NCBI RefSeq assembly: GCF_002865645.1
Contig: NW_020194519.1
Coordinates: 1,299,542 to 1,363,541, forward strand
Reading direction: 5' to 3'
Length of the DNA stretch: 64,000 nt
Source: Hyaloscypha bicolor E
Taxonomy: Eukaryota; Ascomycota; Leotiomycetes; Helotiales; Hyaloscyphaceae
Shown piece by piece: positions 10,166 through 21,231 of this stretch; position 1 is the stretch's first letter, and every line of letters starts with the position of its first letter. A program made the position numbers and the translations under genes. A model generated the notes under the pieces. That model saw only the letters and a list, made by a program, of their open reading frames with translations, had not been told where the DNA came from and searched no databases.

Positions 10166-12320
10166 TCAATCCGCAAAATAATCCGCCCGCCGTTTCCCAT
10201 TGCCTTTGGCGCCATGCTTGAAATGTTTCTTACTCGTTAGCATCTTGATGTCGTTGGGATCCAGGTCCTTCTCCAATGCGATCAAAGTCTTCTGCTTTCG
10301 GCCTGATAACTGCTTGCCGCTGGCAGTCCCCTGTTGGGAGTACTTGTGATTGAACGGCATTCGTAAATGTGCTGAGTTTCCTTGTCCTTGCGCGAAGAAG
10401 GCGTTGTCAAGCTTCTTCGATTTCGGACCTTGCTCAAATGGTACCATGTCCGAATCGGGCACTAAAGTGTGATCCTCCATTGAAGAGTCCATGGCCGCCA
10501 AAGCAAGTCGTCTCTTCTCCGGCAGATGACCTTCATCGTAAAGCTCTCGATTGAACTCTATTGGGTCGATGTCTGATGGAGGTGGTTGGCAGAAGAGAAG
10601 TTTGCCATTGACATAATCCTTCAAGATATACCGTGCTGCCCTGGATTCATCAGGTTGTCCTTGGCCAGTTCTTGTGAATCCTCTCGCTTTCGCATACGCA
10701 TTCAGAACTTCCTCTGCTGTTGGTATTCCTGTTCCGCCTTCTTCGAGAGGTCTCGTTATGATCTTCATTCCGTACAAAGCTTCTAGGAAAACTTGTGGTA
10801 TCCGTTTGGCAACAAGACCAGCTGGACCTGTAAACTCTCTGAGCTGATCAATTGGGAGAATACCGTTGCAAACAAGTTCTGCCTTTGTTGTTGCAAAATT
10901 TGGGAACACGAGACCAGGACAGTCACACAACAACACCCTCTCGCTGAGATGAATTGTCTGAAAATGCTTCGTTTTTCCTGGCGTTGAAGAAACCGACACC
11001 TTCTTTGCTCCGATCAAAGCGTTAATGGTAGATGACTTTCCTACGTTGGGATACCCAACTAAACCAATTTGAGTCTTTCTCGAGTTCTCAGAATCGGCAT
11101 CTGGTGTTGTTAGCAAGTCTCCAAGCATTTCTGGTTTCAGAACTTACCAAGGTTGTCGGGAGCATGGAGTAAGAACAAATCTTCCAGCTCTTCTACCGTT
11201 AATATTCTGGTGCCTTCATCTTCTCCACCCTCCTCAAATGACTCTCCATCGGCTTGATCATCTTCCTCATCGTTTTCCTCTCTCTCTTCCGCTTCACTAT
11301 CTTCCTCGCCCTCATCTTCTTCGTCCTCGCTCATGTTCAAAGCTTTGGCCTTCTCTGCCAATTTTGATGCTGATGCTTCGGCCTTCTGTTGGACCTCATC
11401 TTCATCCTCCTCAGACTCCTCCTCTAGATCACGAGCTTCGTTCAGTTCTTTTGCTAGACTGGCGGAGAAGAACTTGTACGATATCCCAGCTTCCTGGAAA
11501 TGATCGGCCCATGCCTTTCGTTGTTCCAAAGTCAACATATCCGCCTTGTTAACTAGTAAAAGGTTCTCTTTCCTCGGATCCACATCCTTCACGTATCTCT
11601 CCAAATCCTCAGACCGGAACAATAGCGGATTTCTGGCATCAACAATCTGTACCACGAGATCAGATCTCTCAATAACTCTCCATAATTGTCTCCAAACCTC
11701 CAGGTTTCGTTCAAAGGGTGTTATGAGTAAATCGTTGTTTTCCTGCAATTCTGCTAAACCTCTGCGCCACTCTAACAGACTATCTCGCTCCATCCGGTCC
11801 AGCTGTTCGGGAGTGGTAGTGGAATCCCAGTGAGGTCTCCTTGGCACCGTAAGCCTATCTTTGTGTGCCTTTTGCTTTCCAACTGCTGCTCGCTCTTCTG
11901 CCGCAGATAACAGGTATGGATTCTTCTGATCGGTATGAATAATCTTAACGTTGTTCATCTTTTCGGCCGTGAAATCGGTGCCAGCCAGCTCTGCCGTAGA
12001 CAAGAACTCGTCGAGAGCAGCCTGCTCAGTAACTGATCGCATTTTGACCCAACTGGCCTCTTTTCGCTCGTTCGTAACATACTATTGCCTGCCGTTAGTC
12101 CTCTGCGAAACCCTGACCGGACTAAAACTTACAGTCTCTCCAGTGGCATGGTTTATTCTGTGGATTCCTGCAGATGTGACCTTCTTACGATCTGTGCCTT
12201 TGCCTTTTCCAAATCGATCATTCATCAAACTGTATTTCATTAGCAAACGTCGGTAATCATGCTGGAACAATCAAACCTGTTTCCCAGCCCAACGGCATTC
12301 TTGGATTTTGCGAGAACCAT
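10166..12320 (-). CDS. LSG1: Large-subunit GTPase Lsg1 (60S export/maturation factor)
   Basis: Four exons on the minus strand (12320-12277, 12229-12133, 12081-11148, 11100-10166) encode 669 residues. Lsg1 is a cytoplasmic circularly permuted GTPase that releases the adaptor Nmd3 from pre-60S subunits. The permuted motif order is visible: DARNPLLFR and VNKAD (G5/G4) come first. A long acidic insertion (EEESEEDEDEVQ and further E/D runs) follows, then G1 GYPNVGKSS, G2 STPGKTKHFQT and G3 DCPG. The C-terminus is basic (KHFKHGAKGNGKRRADYF). The intron at 11101-11147 is needed to bypass a stop and has a clear TTGCTAACAACACCAG end. It shares a 267-bp upstream region with LTV1. Confidence 0.95.
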
Positions 12321-12587
12321 GATGATTACGGTAGGTTGATATGGTTCGCGTAATGCTGTGAGAGAGAAGGCCTCAGATTCGTCTGAACTGCACCCTCCTG
12401 GTCGTGTTTGTATTGTCTATTGTTGTGAGGTGGGGTTGATTATCGAGCATCGACGAGGCAAATCCAAAGTGACGAAATTTTGGATCGCTTGGTTCGACCC
12501 CACCAATTTTTGGTTTTTTTTTTTGAATCGTCCTCAAAATCCTCCGAGCCTTCTTTCGACACTCCAAACCACGAAAATACCGTCAAA
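12321..12587. promoter_or_regulatory. Shared divergent promoter of LSG1 and LTV1
   Basis: Only 267 bases separate the two start codons, so both upstream regions must overlap. A T-rich tract (TTGGTTTTTTTTTTTTG) lies about 60-80 bases before LTV1, and AAATTTTGG and CCAATTTTTGG sequences nearby resemble the A/T-rich element found upstream of ribosome-biogenesis genes in yeasts. That similarity is by eye only. Confidence 0.5.
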
Positions 12588-13814
12588 ATGCCTCGAAAGA
12601 AGTGGATCGATAAGAAAACTGCGACGCATTTCACTCTCGTTCATCGCCCGCAGACGGATCCTTTGATTCACGATGAGTCGGCGTCTGCTATGGTCCTGAA
12701 CCCTACGCCCCTCCCGAACTCGAACAAAGTCAAGAAACTCGACGATCTTGCGTCCGAACTTGGCTCCGATGTGGAGAAGATAAGAGAAAACGAGGGCGAG
12801 GCTGCGAACTATGGCATCTACTACGACGATTCCGAGTACGATTACATGCAGCATATGCGCGACTTGGGCTCTGGCTCAGGAGAGGCATACTTCGTGGAGG
12901 CACCAGCGCCAAAGAATAAGGGCAAAGGCAAACAATCCCTTGAAGATGCATTGAAGGATGCAAATCTTGAGGATCGGACGGGTCCGTTGCTAGATGAGGA
13001 GATATTACCGTCGAAGAACTTGAGAAAAGTAACATACCAGGCACAACAAAATATTCCAGATGCCCTAGCAGGCTTCCAACCAGATATGGATCCGCGAATA
13101 AGGGAGGTTCTTGAGGCCCTAGAGGACGAAGCCTATGTCGATGAGGATGAGGATATCTTCGGAGAGCTGGCCAAGGATGGAGAGGAGGTTGAGGAGGTTG
13201 AATTTGAGCAAGGTGCCTGGGACGACGAGGATGGTGGTTGGGAATCAGATGACACAGCTAAGCCGGCAAAGGAATACAAGGACGCCCCTGAGCTCACAGC
13301 GGAAATGGTCGACGATGAACGTGAGGATCATGGTGATGGTTCGTGGATGGAGGATTTCAGTAAATTCAAGAAGGACCAGAAGGCTAAGGCCACGCCCATG
13401 GCACCCTTCCAATCGGATCTACAGTCTTCGATCATGACTACTACAACAAATGGTGGCCGACGGAGGAAGAGAAAAGGTGCTTTGACCAATCCATCGAGCT
13501 ACTCAATGACCTCGTCCTCAATGTTTCGCACTGAGGGTCTCACTACTTTAGATGCAAGGTTCGAGAAGATCGAGGAACAGTACAATGAGGATTTCGACGA
13601 CATGGCCTCTGTCTCTGCTGCATCTTCCACCGTTTCGAGCGTCCAAGGACCTGTCAGAGGTGACTTTGACAGCATCATAGATGATTTCTTGAGCAATTAC
13701 ACTATGAGTGGGAAGAAACATGTGAAGAAAGGGAAGTACCAGAGTGGAATGGAGCAACTCGATGAGGTTCGTAAAGGTCTTGGACCAGCAAGAATTCGCA
13801 GTCAAAAGGCATGA
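12588..13814 (+). CDS. LTV1: Ltv1, 40S ribosomal subunit assembly/export factor
   Basis: A single exon encodes 408 residues. The start at 12588 (CAAAATG) gives [20 protein letters not shown], the conserved Ltv1 N-terminus. The upstream in-frame ATG at 12480 would add a non-conserved leader. Ltv1 sits on the head of the pre-40S particle and leaves late in cytoplasmic maturation. Other family signs are [15 protein letters not shown], a strongly acidic middle ([21 protein letters not shown]), and a C-terminal region with [12 protein letters not shown]. There is no intron. It is divergent from LSG1, which matures the partner subunit. Confidence 0.95.
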   Translation: MPRKKWIDKKTATHFTLVHRPQTDPLIHDESASAMVLNPTPLPNSNKVKKLDDLASELGSDVEKIRENEGEAANYGIYYDDSEYDYMQHMRDLGSGSGEAYFVEAPAPKNKGKGKQSLEDALKDANLEDRTGPLLDEEILPSKNLRKVTYQAQQNIPDALAGFQPDMDPRIREVLEALEDEAYVDEDEDIFGELAKDGEEVEEVEFEQGAWDDEDGGWESDDTAKPAKEYKDAPELTAEMVDDEREDHGDGSWMEDFSKFKKDQKAKATPMAPFQSDLQSSIMTTTTNGGRRRKRKGALTNPSSYSMTSSSMFRTEGLTTLDARFEKIEEQYNEDFDDMASVSAASSTVSSVQGPVRGDFDSIIDDFLSNYTMSGKKHVKKGKYQSGMEQLDEVRKGLGPARIRSQKA

Positions 13815-14397
13815 TGCTGTCAGTGTTCTGGGCGTTCAGAGAGGCAGAATAGCATAGGATGGCGTACTGTGTGGTTAAAGATACCGTGGTACTTGGAGAT
13901 TTGGGACCGGAGCTAGTTTGTAGTTATTCGCCTTAGCTGAATTGAGAATAATATTGATCGCATGCTCCAGAGATATATAATTCGCATATTCTTGGCACTT
14001 TTTCTCGCACCCGCTCTTAGTCTTCAGCCGGAATTTGAATTTCAATCGATTTAAGTCCTGCTCTCACCTTCTGCGGCTTTATATTCCCCCCACCACGCAA
14101 CAATCACCAGGTAAGAGCATATTCGATAAGACGAAAATAATTCTACTACCATGAATGGTACTCGCCCTGGCTCCAACAATGTCCCTTTCCAGAGGCGGTG
14201 TACAATGTGCGGCAGAAATCGGCTAAATTAGGGTTAGTTAAAAATCCCAGCATTGTGATCAGATTGTTGCATCTGCACAATAGTAAACAAAGAACGTCAC
14301 AATAGCTCGACTCCCATCCACTTTTACGGCGGAATTCTTCTACATGGTCTCCTCTTCTCGTCCTCAAACCTCCTCCTCATGATCAACAACAAGAACG
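13815..14397. other. Intergenic: LTV1 3' end and SAC3 5' leader with a short upstream ORF
   Basis: A good donor-like CAGGTAAGAG at about 14108-14117 suggests a possible 5' leader intron. A 26-codon upstream ORF runs 14151-14231 (starting MNGTRPGS, containing CTMCG). Whether it is translated or spliced away cannot be told from sequence. Confidence 0.4.
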
Positions 14398-17300
14398 ATG
14401 CTGCTCCGAGGCAGTAGCTCCCGCAACGCGCGCGGGTTCACGCCAAACCGTTCTTCAAATCGATCAAGAGGTCAAGGTTCGACGAGTCGAGGAGCTTCAA
14501 GCTCCTCCAGTAAGTCCAAGCATGAATCTCCAATCCCTACTGGTTCTCGGGCAATGCACGATAGCTCCAACACATACCGTACGAACTATCGGGGCAGAAA
14601 TTCTAAGAACAGATACTCAAAGTACAAACGCACAGGCACGTCATCGGGTCCCAATTCCCCAAATCCTTTCGAGCAGGAGAGGGCCGAGAATGCTGCGAAG
14701 CGAATACAGAGGGGTCAAAACGGCACGATGCTCAACGGACGAGGCGGCAGAGGATCTTCTCGAGGTGGAGGACAGAATGATAGGACAGTCCGCCTCGATC
14801 CTACAGAGCCAAAACCAAACCCTTTCGCGGCAGCACCAGCAATCACAAATCCCTTTGCGCCAAAAGCTATGGCGACCGCGTCGCCCTTCGGATCACCGAG
14901 CACCTCTGCATACAACCCTTTTGCGCCGAAACCAGCAACAAATCCTTTTGCGCCAAACCCTGTGGCCAATCCTCCTGCTCCAGCATTCTCGTCACCGTTT
15001 GGATCACAGCGCACAGCCAAAAATTCAATCAACAGCTCGACAGATTCAAATTTCTCAAAGCAGTCGAGGCCCGGCAACGGCATGAATATTACCAGTTCAC
15101 CCGGGAAGCCCACAACCTCGAGAGTTCCAGATATACACGGTACATTAGCAGAAAAGATCCACCATGTACTGTCGAGAGAGAGGATATTTGCCCCAGCCTG
15201 GCCTGCAGCACAAATCGGCGCGAAATACAACGATCCAACAATGATCAAGTTGCACAATGACTACAAAGCCTACCGGACTCAGGCGCGTGCCGCCCTCATA
15301 CGAGCTGGCCTCTTGGACGATCCAGACAAGCCCAAAAAGCTTAGCGAAGCACTCGAATTCAAAGGCACTTGCGAAGATATGTGCCCTGATTTCGAAAGAG
15401 TATCCCGAATAATGGACCTAAGAATCGACCCAAACGAAAGAGAGGGAAGCCTTCCTTCTCAAACCAAAATGGTCAAAGCTTTGGCCAGATCCGCTGCTGG
15501 CCAGGATGCCCCATTACCAAGTGACATCAGGACCGTAACGGCATTGAGGAGAACTGTTGACCACCTCTTCCACGATATTCTCGACAATCACGAACTTCCA
15601 GACGTTCACAGCTTCCTTTGGGATCGAACGCGTGCTATTCGCCGAGACTTTGTCTTCCATTCTTCAATGACACCCACGGAACTCGTCGACCAAGTCTACT
15701 GTTTAGAGCACATCACTCGATTCCACGTCACGGCTCTACATCAAATGTCGAAGGAGAACCTGAGCTCGGACAAATTTTCTGAACAACAAGAACTCGAGCA
15801 ACTTGGCAAAGCCCTGTTATCTTTGGTCCATACATATGAGGATTGCAAAGCCCAGCGAGTTCCATGCGAAAACGAGGCAGAGTTCCGGGCTTATTACGTG
15901 CTCTTCAATAGCCACGATCCTGGGATCCTAGATACAGTACAGACGTGGGGATACAAGTTTTGGAATGAGTCGGAGGACATCAAGATTGCCATCGAACTTG
16001 TTGAAGCTCTTCAGAATACCTGGGAACTACACGGACCTTTAAAACCTCATTCAACAAACAATCTCGCTCAGAACGGATTCTCAAGATTCTTCACCATCAC
16101 CGAGGACCGGAAGATATCATACACACTTGCTTGCTTCGCAGAAATATACTTCAACGACGTCCGAAAGTCCGCCTTGAAGACCATTCTAGGTTCGTATCGC
16201 AAGCAACGGGATCAGACCAAAGATTGGACCATGTCGAGATTAAACACATATTTACGCTTTGATACTGAGGAAGAGGTTGCCCCTTTTCTAGAAGCCCATG
16301 GCCTCCGGACAGACGAAATTGATGGCGAGGAGTACTTGTCATTTGAGGTCACTGAGGTCTCAGATCCCTGGCCAAAGTTGAAGCAGACACACTCAGAAAA
16401 CATTGTTGAATGGAAGAGAGGAAATAATTCTCTAAGTCAGGTCATTGACAGCACTGTTTTCGATGAGTCTGTACCAGAAGATGGAGATGAAGCTGAAGCG
16501 GAGGAGGAGGAGGAGGAGGAGGAGGAGGAAGGGCTATTTGTGAAGGACTACTCAACACCAGCACAACCTTTGCCTGAGCGAGTGCCAAATTTGGAAGAAG
16601 CTTCAGAGGTTGTTCCAAATCCTGCCGCGGATCAACCAGCACCTGTCCAAGACAGCGCACCGAAGTCCATCTTCGAGCGGATGGGAAGTCGTGCAAGCTT
16701 TAGCAATGCTTTTTTCGCCCCGGATGCTTCTGAAAATTCGTCAGAAGCCCAGCCAACGCCACCAAAGCCGGAATCCGTTTCAATATTTGAAAATCTACCA
16801 ACGACAAAGTCACCGGTGGTTTCATTTACTCAACAGCCTTCTCAAGCATCAACGACAACGACAACGCCAACGGTGGTTTCATTTACTCAACAGCCTTCTC
16901 AAGCATCAATGACAAGGACAACGCCACCGGTGTTCTCATTCACCCAAGAGCCATCGAATCAACAGCCTCCCGGAGAATCAATGACAAGGACAACACCACC
17001 AGCGTTCTCGTTCACCCAAAAGCCATTAACTCCAGCGCCCCTTCACGAATCAAATACAATAACGACACCGCCAAAGGGTTTCTCGTTCACCCAACAGCCT
17101 CCTGCAAATTCCGACACAGTTTCGACATCTCCTCCAAAACTCAGTGTCTTTGAAGGTGCGGCTAGCGAAGCTAACCCTTTGTTCGGCACGAAACCGCCTG
17201 CACCTATCGACCGATCAAAGGGATATGATACTCTCTCAAAATGGATGACTCTTGGAGAAGACGGCCTTATAGACCAGTTTACTGCCTTCCAGGTTGAAGA

Positions 17301-18306
17301 AATTCTACGCCAAACTATGCAGTCATTCATGGAGCAAGAGGCTGAACGAGCCGCTCAGGAGGCCGATGATATGGCTCGAGTGGATGCCGATCGTTTCAGG
17401 TACCGCTCTCTAGCCACCAAATACGGGTACAGATGGCGGGAGTTGGCACAACGATTATGGATGAAGAGAAAGGGGAGAGAAGCTCGACAAGCGCGCCGCG
17501 AAATGGCAGAGAGTATGAAGGCATCAAAAGCAGCCAAATCAGCCAACATTGTCGAGGATTTCAAAGCCTCTAACAACCGTCGGAGAGAAAGCTTGGAGAG
17601 CTTATTACAGGCTACAGGCGTCTTGAATGGTGTTCACGATCCGCAGCACGAGATCCGTTCGATAGTAAGAGCCGAGAATCCCGAACCCTCCCTCAAGAGA
17701 CAGCGCTCGGAACGATCTTCGACCAGCATCGCTTCGACCGCGAATCGACACAAACGTGGAAAGTCAGACAACCCACTGCGTCGATCGCTACTCTCCGACC
17801 CATCCTACCTGAATGGAGACTCCCGGATACACCTTATGGCGAATTATGGTGCACAAGAAGAGGGTCGACGACAAGTCAGCGGAGTTCAAACTGATTATTT
17901 TCGGCTGAAGGCAAGGGGCATTACAACTCTGCCAGATGGAACACCACTTGCGAATTCAGTGGCTAAGAACATCATACATCAGAAGCGGTCTTTTGATGGT
18001 GTCCAGAAATCAGCTACGCCACAGCCATTTAAACCCCAGCCCGTGGCGAGAAGTGTCCCAGTGAAATTTGCGACCCAAACGCAGAAGTTGGTTAATGGGA
18101 ACGATCGGGAAGATTTGAAGGAGTTGAAGATAAAAGCAAAGGCTTTTGTTTCGGAGGAGAAGAAGGCCCGGCAGAAGCGAGCTTTCATGGATGATGATGA
18201 AGAACTCTTTGAAAGAGCGAAGAGGGTCAGGGAACAGATGGACGAAGGCGCGAAGTGGTATAGGAAGGAAATCGAGATGGAAACAGCAAGTCGGAGTATA
18301 TCTTGA
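14398..18306 (+). CDS. SAC3: Sac3/GANP-family nuclear mRNA export factor (TREX-2 scaffold)
   Basis: This 1302-residue intronless frame encodes the scaffold of TREX-2, which links transcription and mRNA export at the nuclear pore. Residues 1-130 are Ser/Arg/Gly-rich. Residues 140-205 carry repeated NPFA(A/P) and SPFG units, the region that binds the Mex67-type export receptor. The SAC3/GANP helical domain spans roughly 320-630, with the signature FKGTCEDMCPDFER, RRTVDHLFH and an ITRFHVTALHQMS stretch. A glutamate run follows at about 700-712, then degenerate FSFTQ repeats at 805-905. A region of WMTLGEDGLIDQFTAFQVEEIL near 945-970 is where the Cdc31/Sus1-binding helix is expected. The C-terminus is basic. 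Confidence 0.92.
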   Translation: MLLRGSSSRNARGFTPNRSSNRSRGQGSTSRGASSSSSKSKHESPIPTGSRAMHDSSNTYRTNYRGRNSKNRYSKYKRTGTSSGPNSPNPFEQERAENAAKRIQRGQNGTMLNGRGGRGSSRGGGQNDRTVRLDPTEPKPNPFAAAPAITNPFAPKAMATASPFGSPSTSAYNPFAPKPATNPFAPNPVANPPAPAFSSPFGSQRTAKNSINSSTDSNFSKQSRPGNGMNITSSPGKPTTSRVPDIHGTLAEKIHHVLSRERIFAPAWPAAQIGAKYNDPTMIKLHNDYKAYRTQARAALIRAGLLDDPDKPKKLSEALEFKGTCEDMCPDFERVSRIMDLRIDPNEREGSLPSQTKMVKALARSAAGQDAPLPSDIRTVTALRRTVDHLFHDILDNHELPDVHSFLWDRTRAIRRDFVFHSSMTPTELVDQVYCLEHITRFHVTALHQMSKENLSSDKFSEQQELEQLGKALLSLVHTYEDCKAQRVPCENEAEFRAYYVLFNSHDPGILDTVQTWGYKFWNESEDIKIAIELVEALQNTWELHGPLKPHSTNNLAQNGFSRFFTITEDRKISYTLACFAEIYFNDVRKSALKTILGSYRKQRDQTKDWTMSRLNTYLRFDTEEEVAPFLEAHGLRTDEIDGEEYLSFEVTEVSDPWPKLKQTHSENIVEWKRGNNSLSQVIDSTVFDESVPEDGDEAEAEEEEEEEEEEGLFVKDYSTPAQPLPERVPNLEEASEVVPNPAADQPAPVQDSAPKSIFERMGSRASFSNAFFAPDASENSSEAQPTPPKPESVSIFENLPTTKSPVVSFTQQPSQASTTTTTPTVVSFTQQPSQASMTRTTPPVFSFTQEPSNQQPPGESMTRTTPPAFSFTQKPLTPAPLHESNTITTPPKGFSFTQQPPANSDTVSTSPPKLSVFEGAASEANPLFGTKPPAPIDRSKGYDTLSKWMTLGEDGLIDQFTAFQVEEILRQTMQSFMEQEAERAAQEADDMARVDADRFRYRSLATKYGYRWRELAQRLWMKRKGREARQARREMAESMKASKAAKSANIVEDFKASNNRRRESLESLLQATGVLNGVHDPQHEIRSIVRAENPEPSLKRQRSERSSTSIASTANRHKRGKSDNPLRRSLLSDPSYLNGDSRIHLMANYGAQEEGRRQVSGVQTDYFRLKARGITTLPDGTPLANSVAKNIIHQKRSFDGVQKSATPQPFKPQPVARSVPVKFATQTQKLVNGNDREDLKELKIKAKAFVSEEKKARQKRAFMDDDEELFERAKRVREQMDEGAKWYRKEIEMETASRSIS
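16501..16530 (+). repeat. GAG microsatellite encoding a glutamate run in SAC3
   Basis: An almost perfect GAG/GGA run encodes about ten consecutive glutamates. It is in frame, so length changes in whole codons would be tolerated. Confidence 0.9.
16816..17100 (+). repeat. Intragenic FSFTQ repeats in SAC3
   Basis: Five degenerate units start with VVSFTQQ, VVSFTQQ, VFSFTQE, AFSFTQK and GFSFTQQ, each followed by a Pro/Ser/Thr-rich spacer. The first two are a near-exact 57-bp direct duplication (starts at 16816 and 16873). The later ones are more diverged and spaced further apart. The F-S-F cores resemble short phenylalanine motifs used for nucleoporin contact, which is inference. Confidence 0.8.
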
Positions 18307-18874
18307 TTGTAACGAAATAGCATTTGGCGGCGTTTATGGGAAGCTTGGTAACATCTGTCAGCAGCATTTGACAGCGGAGTTTTAAGGAAGAAAACCATCA
18401 GAAAGGCGTTTAAGGCGTTTGGAATTTGTATATAGCGGATGATACCCCTCTGCTTGGGTAGGAGAATGAGAACACCGCTCCGTGAAAGGGGCTATGATCT
18501 TCAGAAATGCTCCCGAATTTAATGTGTCCGCCTCAGTCTTGGGAATTTTACAAACAGCATGTGTGACCCGAACATTCGGGAAGATGTATTGCGGTTTTCA
18601 TATAAACATCCTTCAGTGCCGACTTACCTTGCTGTATGACGCGAACATGCCCTGGAAATCGACAGGGGTTTAATATCATCACGTGCGGATATGGGGCGCG
18701 GCTAGGCCGTTTTGGAGCTAGCCCAGCTTCCTCCACTATCAAATTTTAGCGTGGGTAAAAATTAAGCAGAGCTCTCAAAATATTCCGAGTCCAATGCAGA
18801 ATTCGACAACTCTACTCCACAAGGACGACAAGGAAAAGGGTACCTAGGAACTGCGTCAGTTGCCAATCGTGAAG
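18307..18874. other. Intergenic between SAC3 and CBF5
   Basis: No gene is supported. A short TACCTAGGAACTG leader sequence precedes the CBF5 start. Confidence 0.45.
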
Positions 18875-20477
18875 ATGGCTATGGTTGTGGCGCAAAAAGA
18901 AATCGATTATACCATCAAGCCTGAAGCTGTGACTCCAACGGTCGATACCAGCTCATGGCCTCTGCTGCTCAAGAACTATAACAATTGTACAAGCGCAACC
19001 TGCAATTATTAAAAAGCAAAACTGACAGCCACTTCTAGTACTTGTTCGCACTGGTCACTTTACGCCCATTCCCAATGGCTGCACACCTCTCAAGCGGGAT
19101 CTCAAGTCGTACATCAGCTCTGGTGTTATAAACCTCGACAAGCCCTCGAACCCTTCCAGTCACGAAGTCGTTGCATGGGTGAAGCGTATGCTCAGGTAAA
19201 GGTCTTTCGCCCAGGTTCCTCGATATAGTATACTAATTTCATGTCAGAGTTGAGAAGACTGGCCACAGCGGTACCCTCGATCCAAAAGTGACGGGATGCT
19301 TGATCGTTTGTATCGACCGTGCAACAAGACTGGTAAAATCGCAACAAGGAGCAGGAAAGGAGTATGTGTGCGTTATCCGATTACACGATAAGCTTCCCGG
19401 AGGAGAGGCACAATTCGCACGAGCTCTTGAGACATTGACGGGTGCCCTGTTCCAACGACCACCTTTGATCTCGGCCGTCAAGCGGCAATTGCGTATCCGA
19501 ACTATTCACGAGAGCAAGCTATACGAATTCGACAATGATAGACACTTGGGCGTTTTCTGGGTCAGCTGTGAAGCAGGAACATATATCAGAACGCTTTGTG
19601 TTCATTTGGGACTGCTCTTGGGCGTTGGAGCTCACATGCAGGAACTGCGACGAGTGCGAAGTGGTGCTATGGATGAGACGAAGGATATGGTCACACTGCA
19701 TGATGTGTTGGATGCACAATGGATGCAGGATAATACTCGGGACGAGTCGTATCTTCGGAGAGTGATCGCACCTTTGGAGACGCTTCTTACCACATACAAG
19801 CGAATTGTGGTCAAGGACAGTGCGGTCAATGCAGTATGCTATGGAGCTAAGTTGATGATTCCAGGTCTGCTTCGATATGGTAAGTTGAAACGGAATTTTG
19901 GGCAATGCCAGTGCTAACACGAAATTCAGAGGCGGGTATCGAAGTTCATGAGGAAGTTGTTCTGATGACGACGAAGGGAGAAGCGATTGCTCTTGGCATC
20001 GCACAAATGTCGACCGTTGAGCTCTCAACATGTGACCACGGAGTAGTGGCCAAGGTCAAGCGTTGTATCATGGAGCGTGATCTCTATCCAAGAAGATGGG
20101 GTCTCGGCCCAGTTGCCTTGGAAAAGAAGAAGATGAAGGCCGATGGTAAACTTGACAAATACGGCAGACCAAATGAGGCTACACCTGCGAAGTGGAACAC
20201 AGAGTATAAGGACTTCAATGCTCCGCTAGAGGGCTCGGCTCCAGCTCCTGTTGCTGAGATTCCTTCCAGTGCTCTGACCCTCCCTGCCATTGAGTCTCCC
20301 GAAGCCGACGCCGACGTGTCCATGGTCAGCAACGGGGTCAAAGACAAAAAGAGAAAGCGCCATGAAGGCGAGACAGCAGAGGAGAAGGCAGAGAGAAAGC
20401 GAAAGAAGAAAGAGAAAAAGGAGAAGAAAGCGAAGAAGGAAGGTAAGAAGGTTGAGGAGAGTGATGACAGCGAATAA
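18875..20477 (+). CDS. CBF5: Cbf5/dyskerin, H/ACA snoRNP pseudouridine synthase
   Basis: Four exons (18875-18986, 19039-19195, 19248-19879, 19930-20477) give 482 residues, almost exactly the yeast length. Cbf5 is the catalytic subunit of H/ACA RNPs and converts uridine to pseudouridine in rRNA and snRNA in the nucleolus. The N-terminus carries [13 protein letters not shown] (dyskerin-like domain). The TruB catalytic motif [11 protein letters not shown] places the catalytic aspartate at residue 101. [10 protein letters not shown] follows, and the PUA domain begins near [15 protein letters not shown] and contains [16 protein letters not shown]. The tail is a KKE/KKKEKK-rich run typical of fungal Cbf5. 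All three introns are 50-52 nt with clean splice sites. Confidence 0.97.
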
Positions 20478-21231
20478 ATCCGGAATTCGGTACTCGCTTG
20501 CTGGCTCCCAGGATATGACTTGCGGCTTGCATAGGCTTCTTTGCCAGGCGTTTTGTTTGTTGTATCATACTTTCTGCAGGATAGTTGCAGAGTAGGACAG
20601 GCTAAAATGGAGTTTCTAGGTTTCTCTTCAACCGTTTCTCCATTTTGCAGTCGGTCAACAGTGAAGAGTCGGGCCGGATACTGATTCGGATCTAAAATTG
20701 CCAAAGACCTCATAGATTTTTCAGATGAAGTTTCATCAACCCTTGAAGAGAATGCTCAAGACAGGGTCAAGCGACACAACCCCTTTAACAAATGCAAATC
20801 ATTCTGAAGTAATTCAGCTCTAGTCTGTTCTTGCCTTTCCGTTTTGAATTTCTGATATTCAGAGAGTCACCATCACGGCTTGAGCCTCGGGCATTCTGGT
20901 TGGTCTCTTCATTGCGGCTGAGGCTCCGCCACCTTAGACAACGCAGCTGCTCTCGTCCCTTCCTACCTTCCCGCTCTTCATCACCCAGCCACTTCACTTT
21001 AGCCTTGCAGCAAACGACGGCTTCATGAAGGATCCCGGAGACAGGCAAGCCTGTACCTATCTCCATACGACACAGTTTTAATAACTTCTAGCGTAGCACG
21101 ATTTCAGCTCCGCCTTCGTTCTCAGCCTTACGGATTCCTCACGCCAGCCCCATATCCAACTTTTCCAGCACAGCCAAAAGGGAGTTAAAAAAATACTGTT
21201 CCGTTCAAAACGCCTGAAGTTCCTGCCTATC
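20478..21231. other. Intergenic between CBF5 and the HET pseudogene
   Basis: No intact gene is seen. The minus-strand frames across 20084-20713 are shadows of the lysine-rich CBF5 tail. Confidence 0.45.

Noticed and set aside
14151..14231. 26-codon upstream ORF before SAC3 as an independent gene
   Set aside because: Too short, no support beyond an ATG and a stop. Kept only as a possible upstream ORF.
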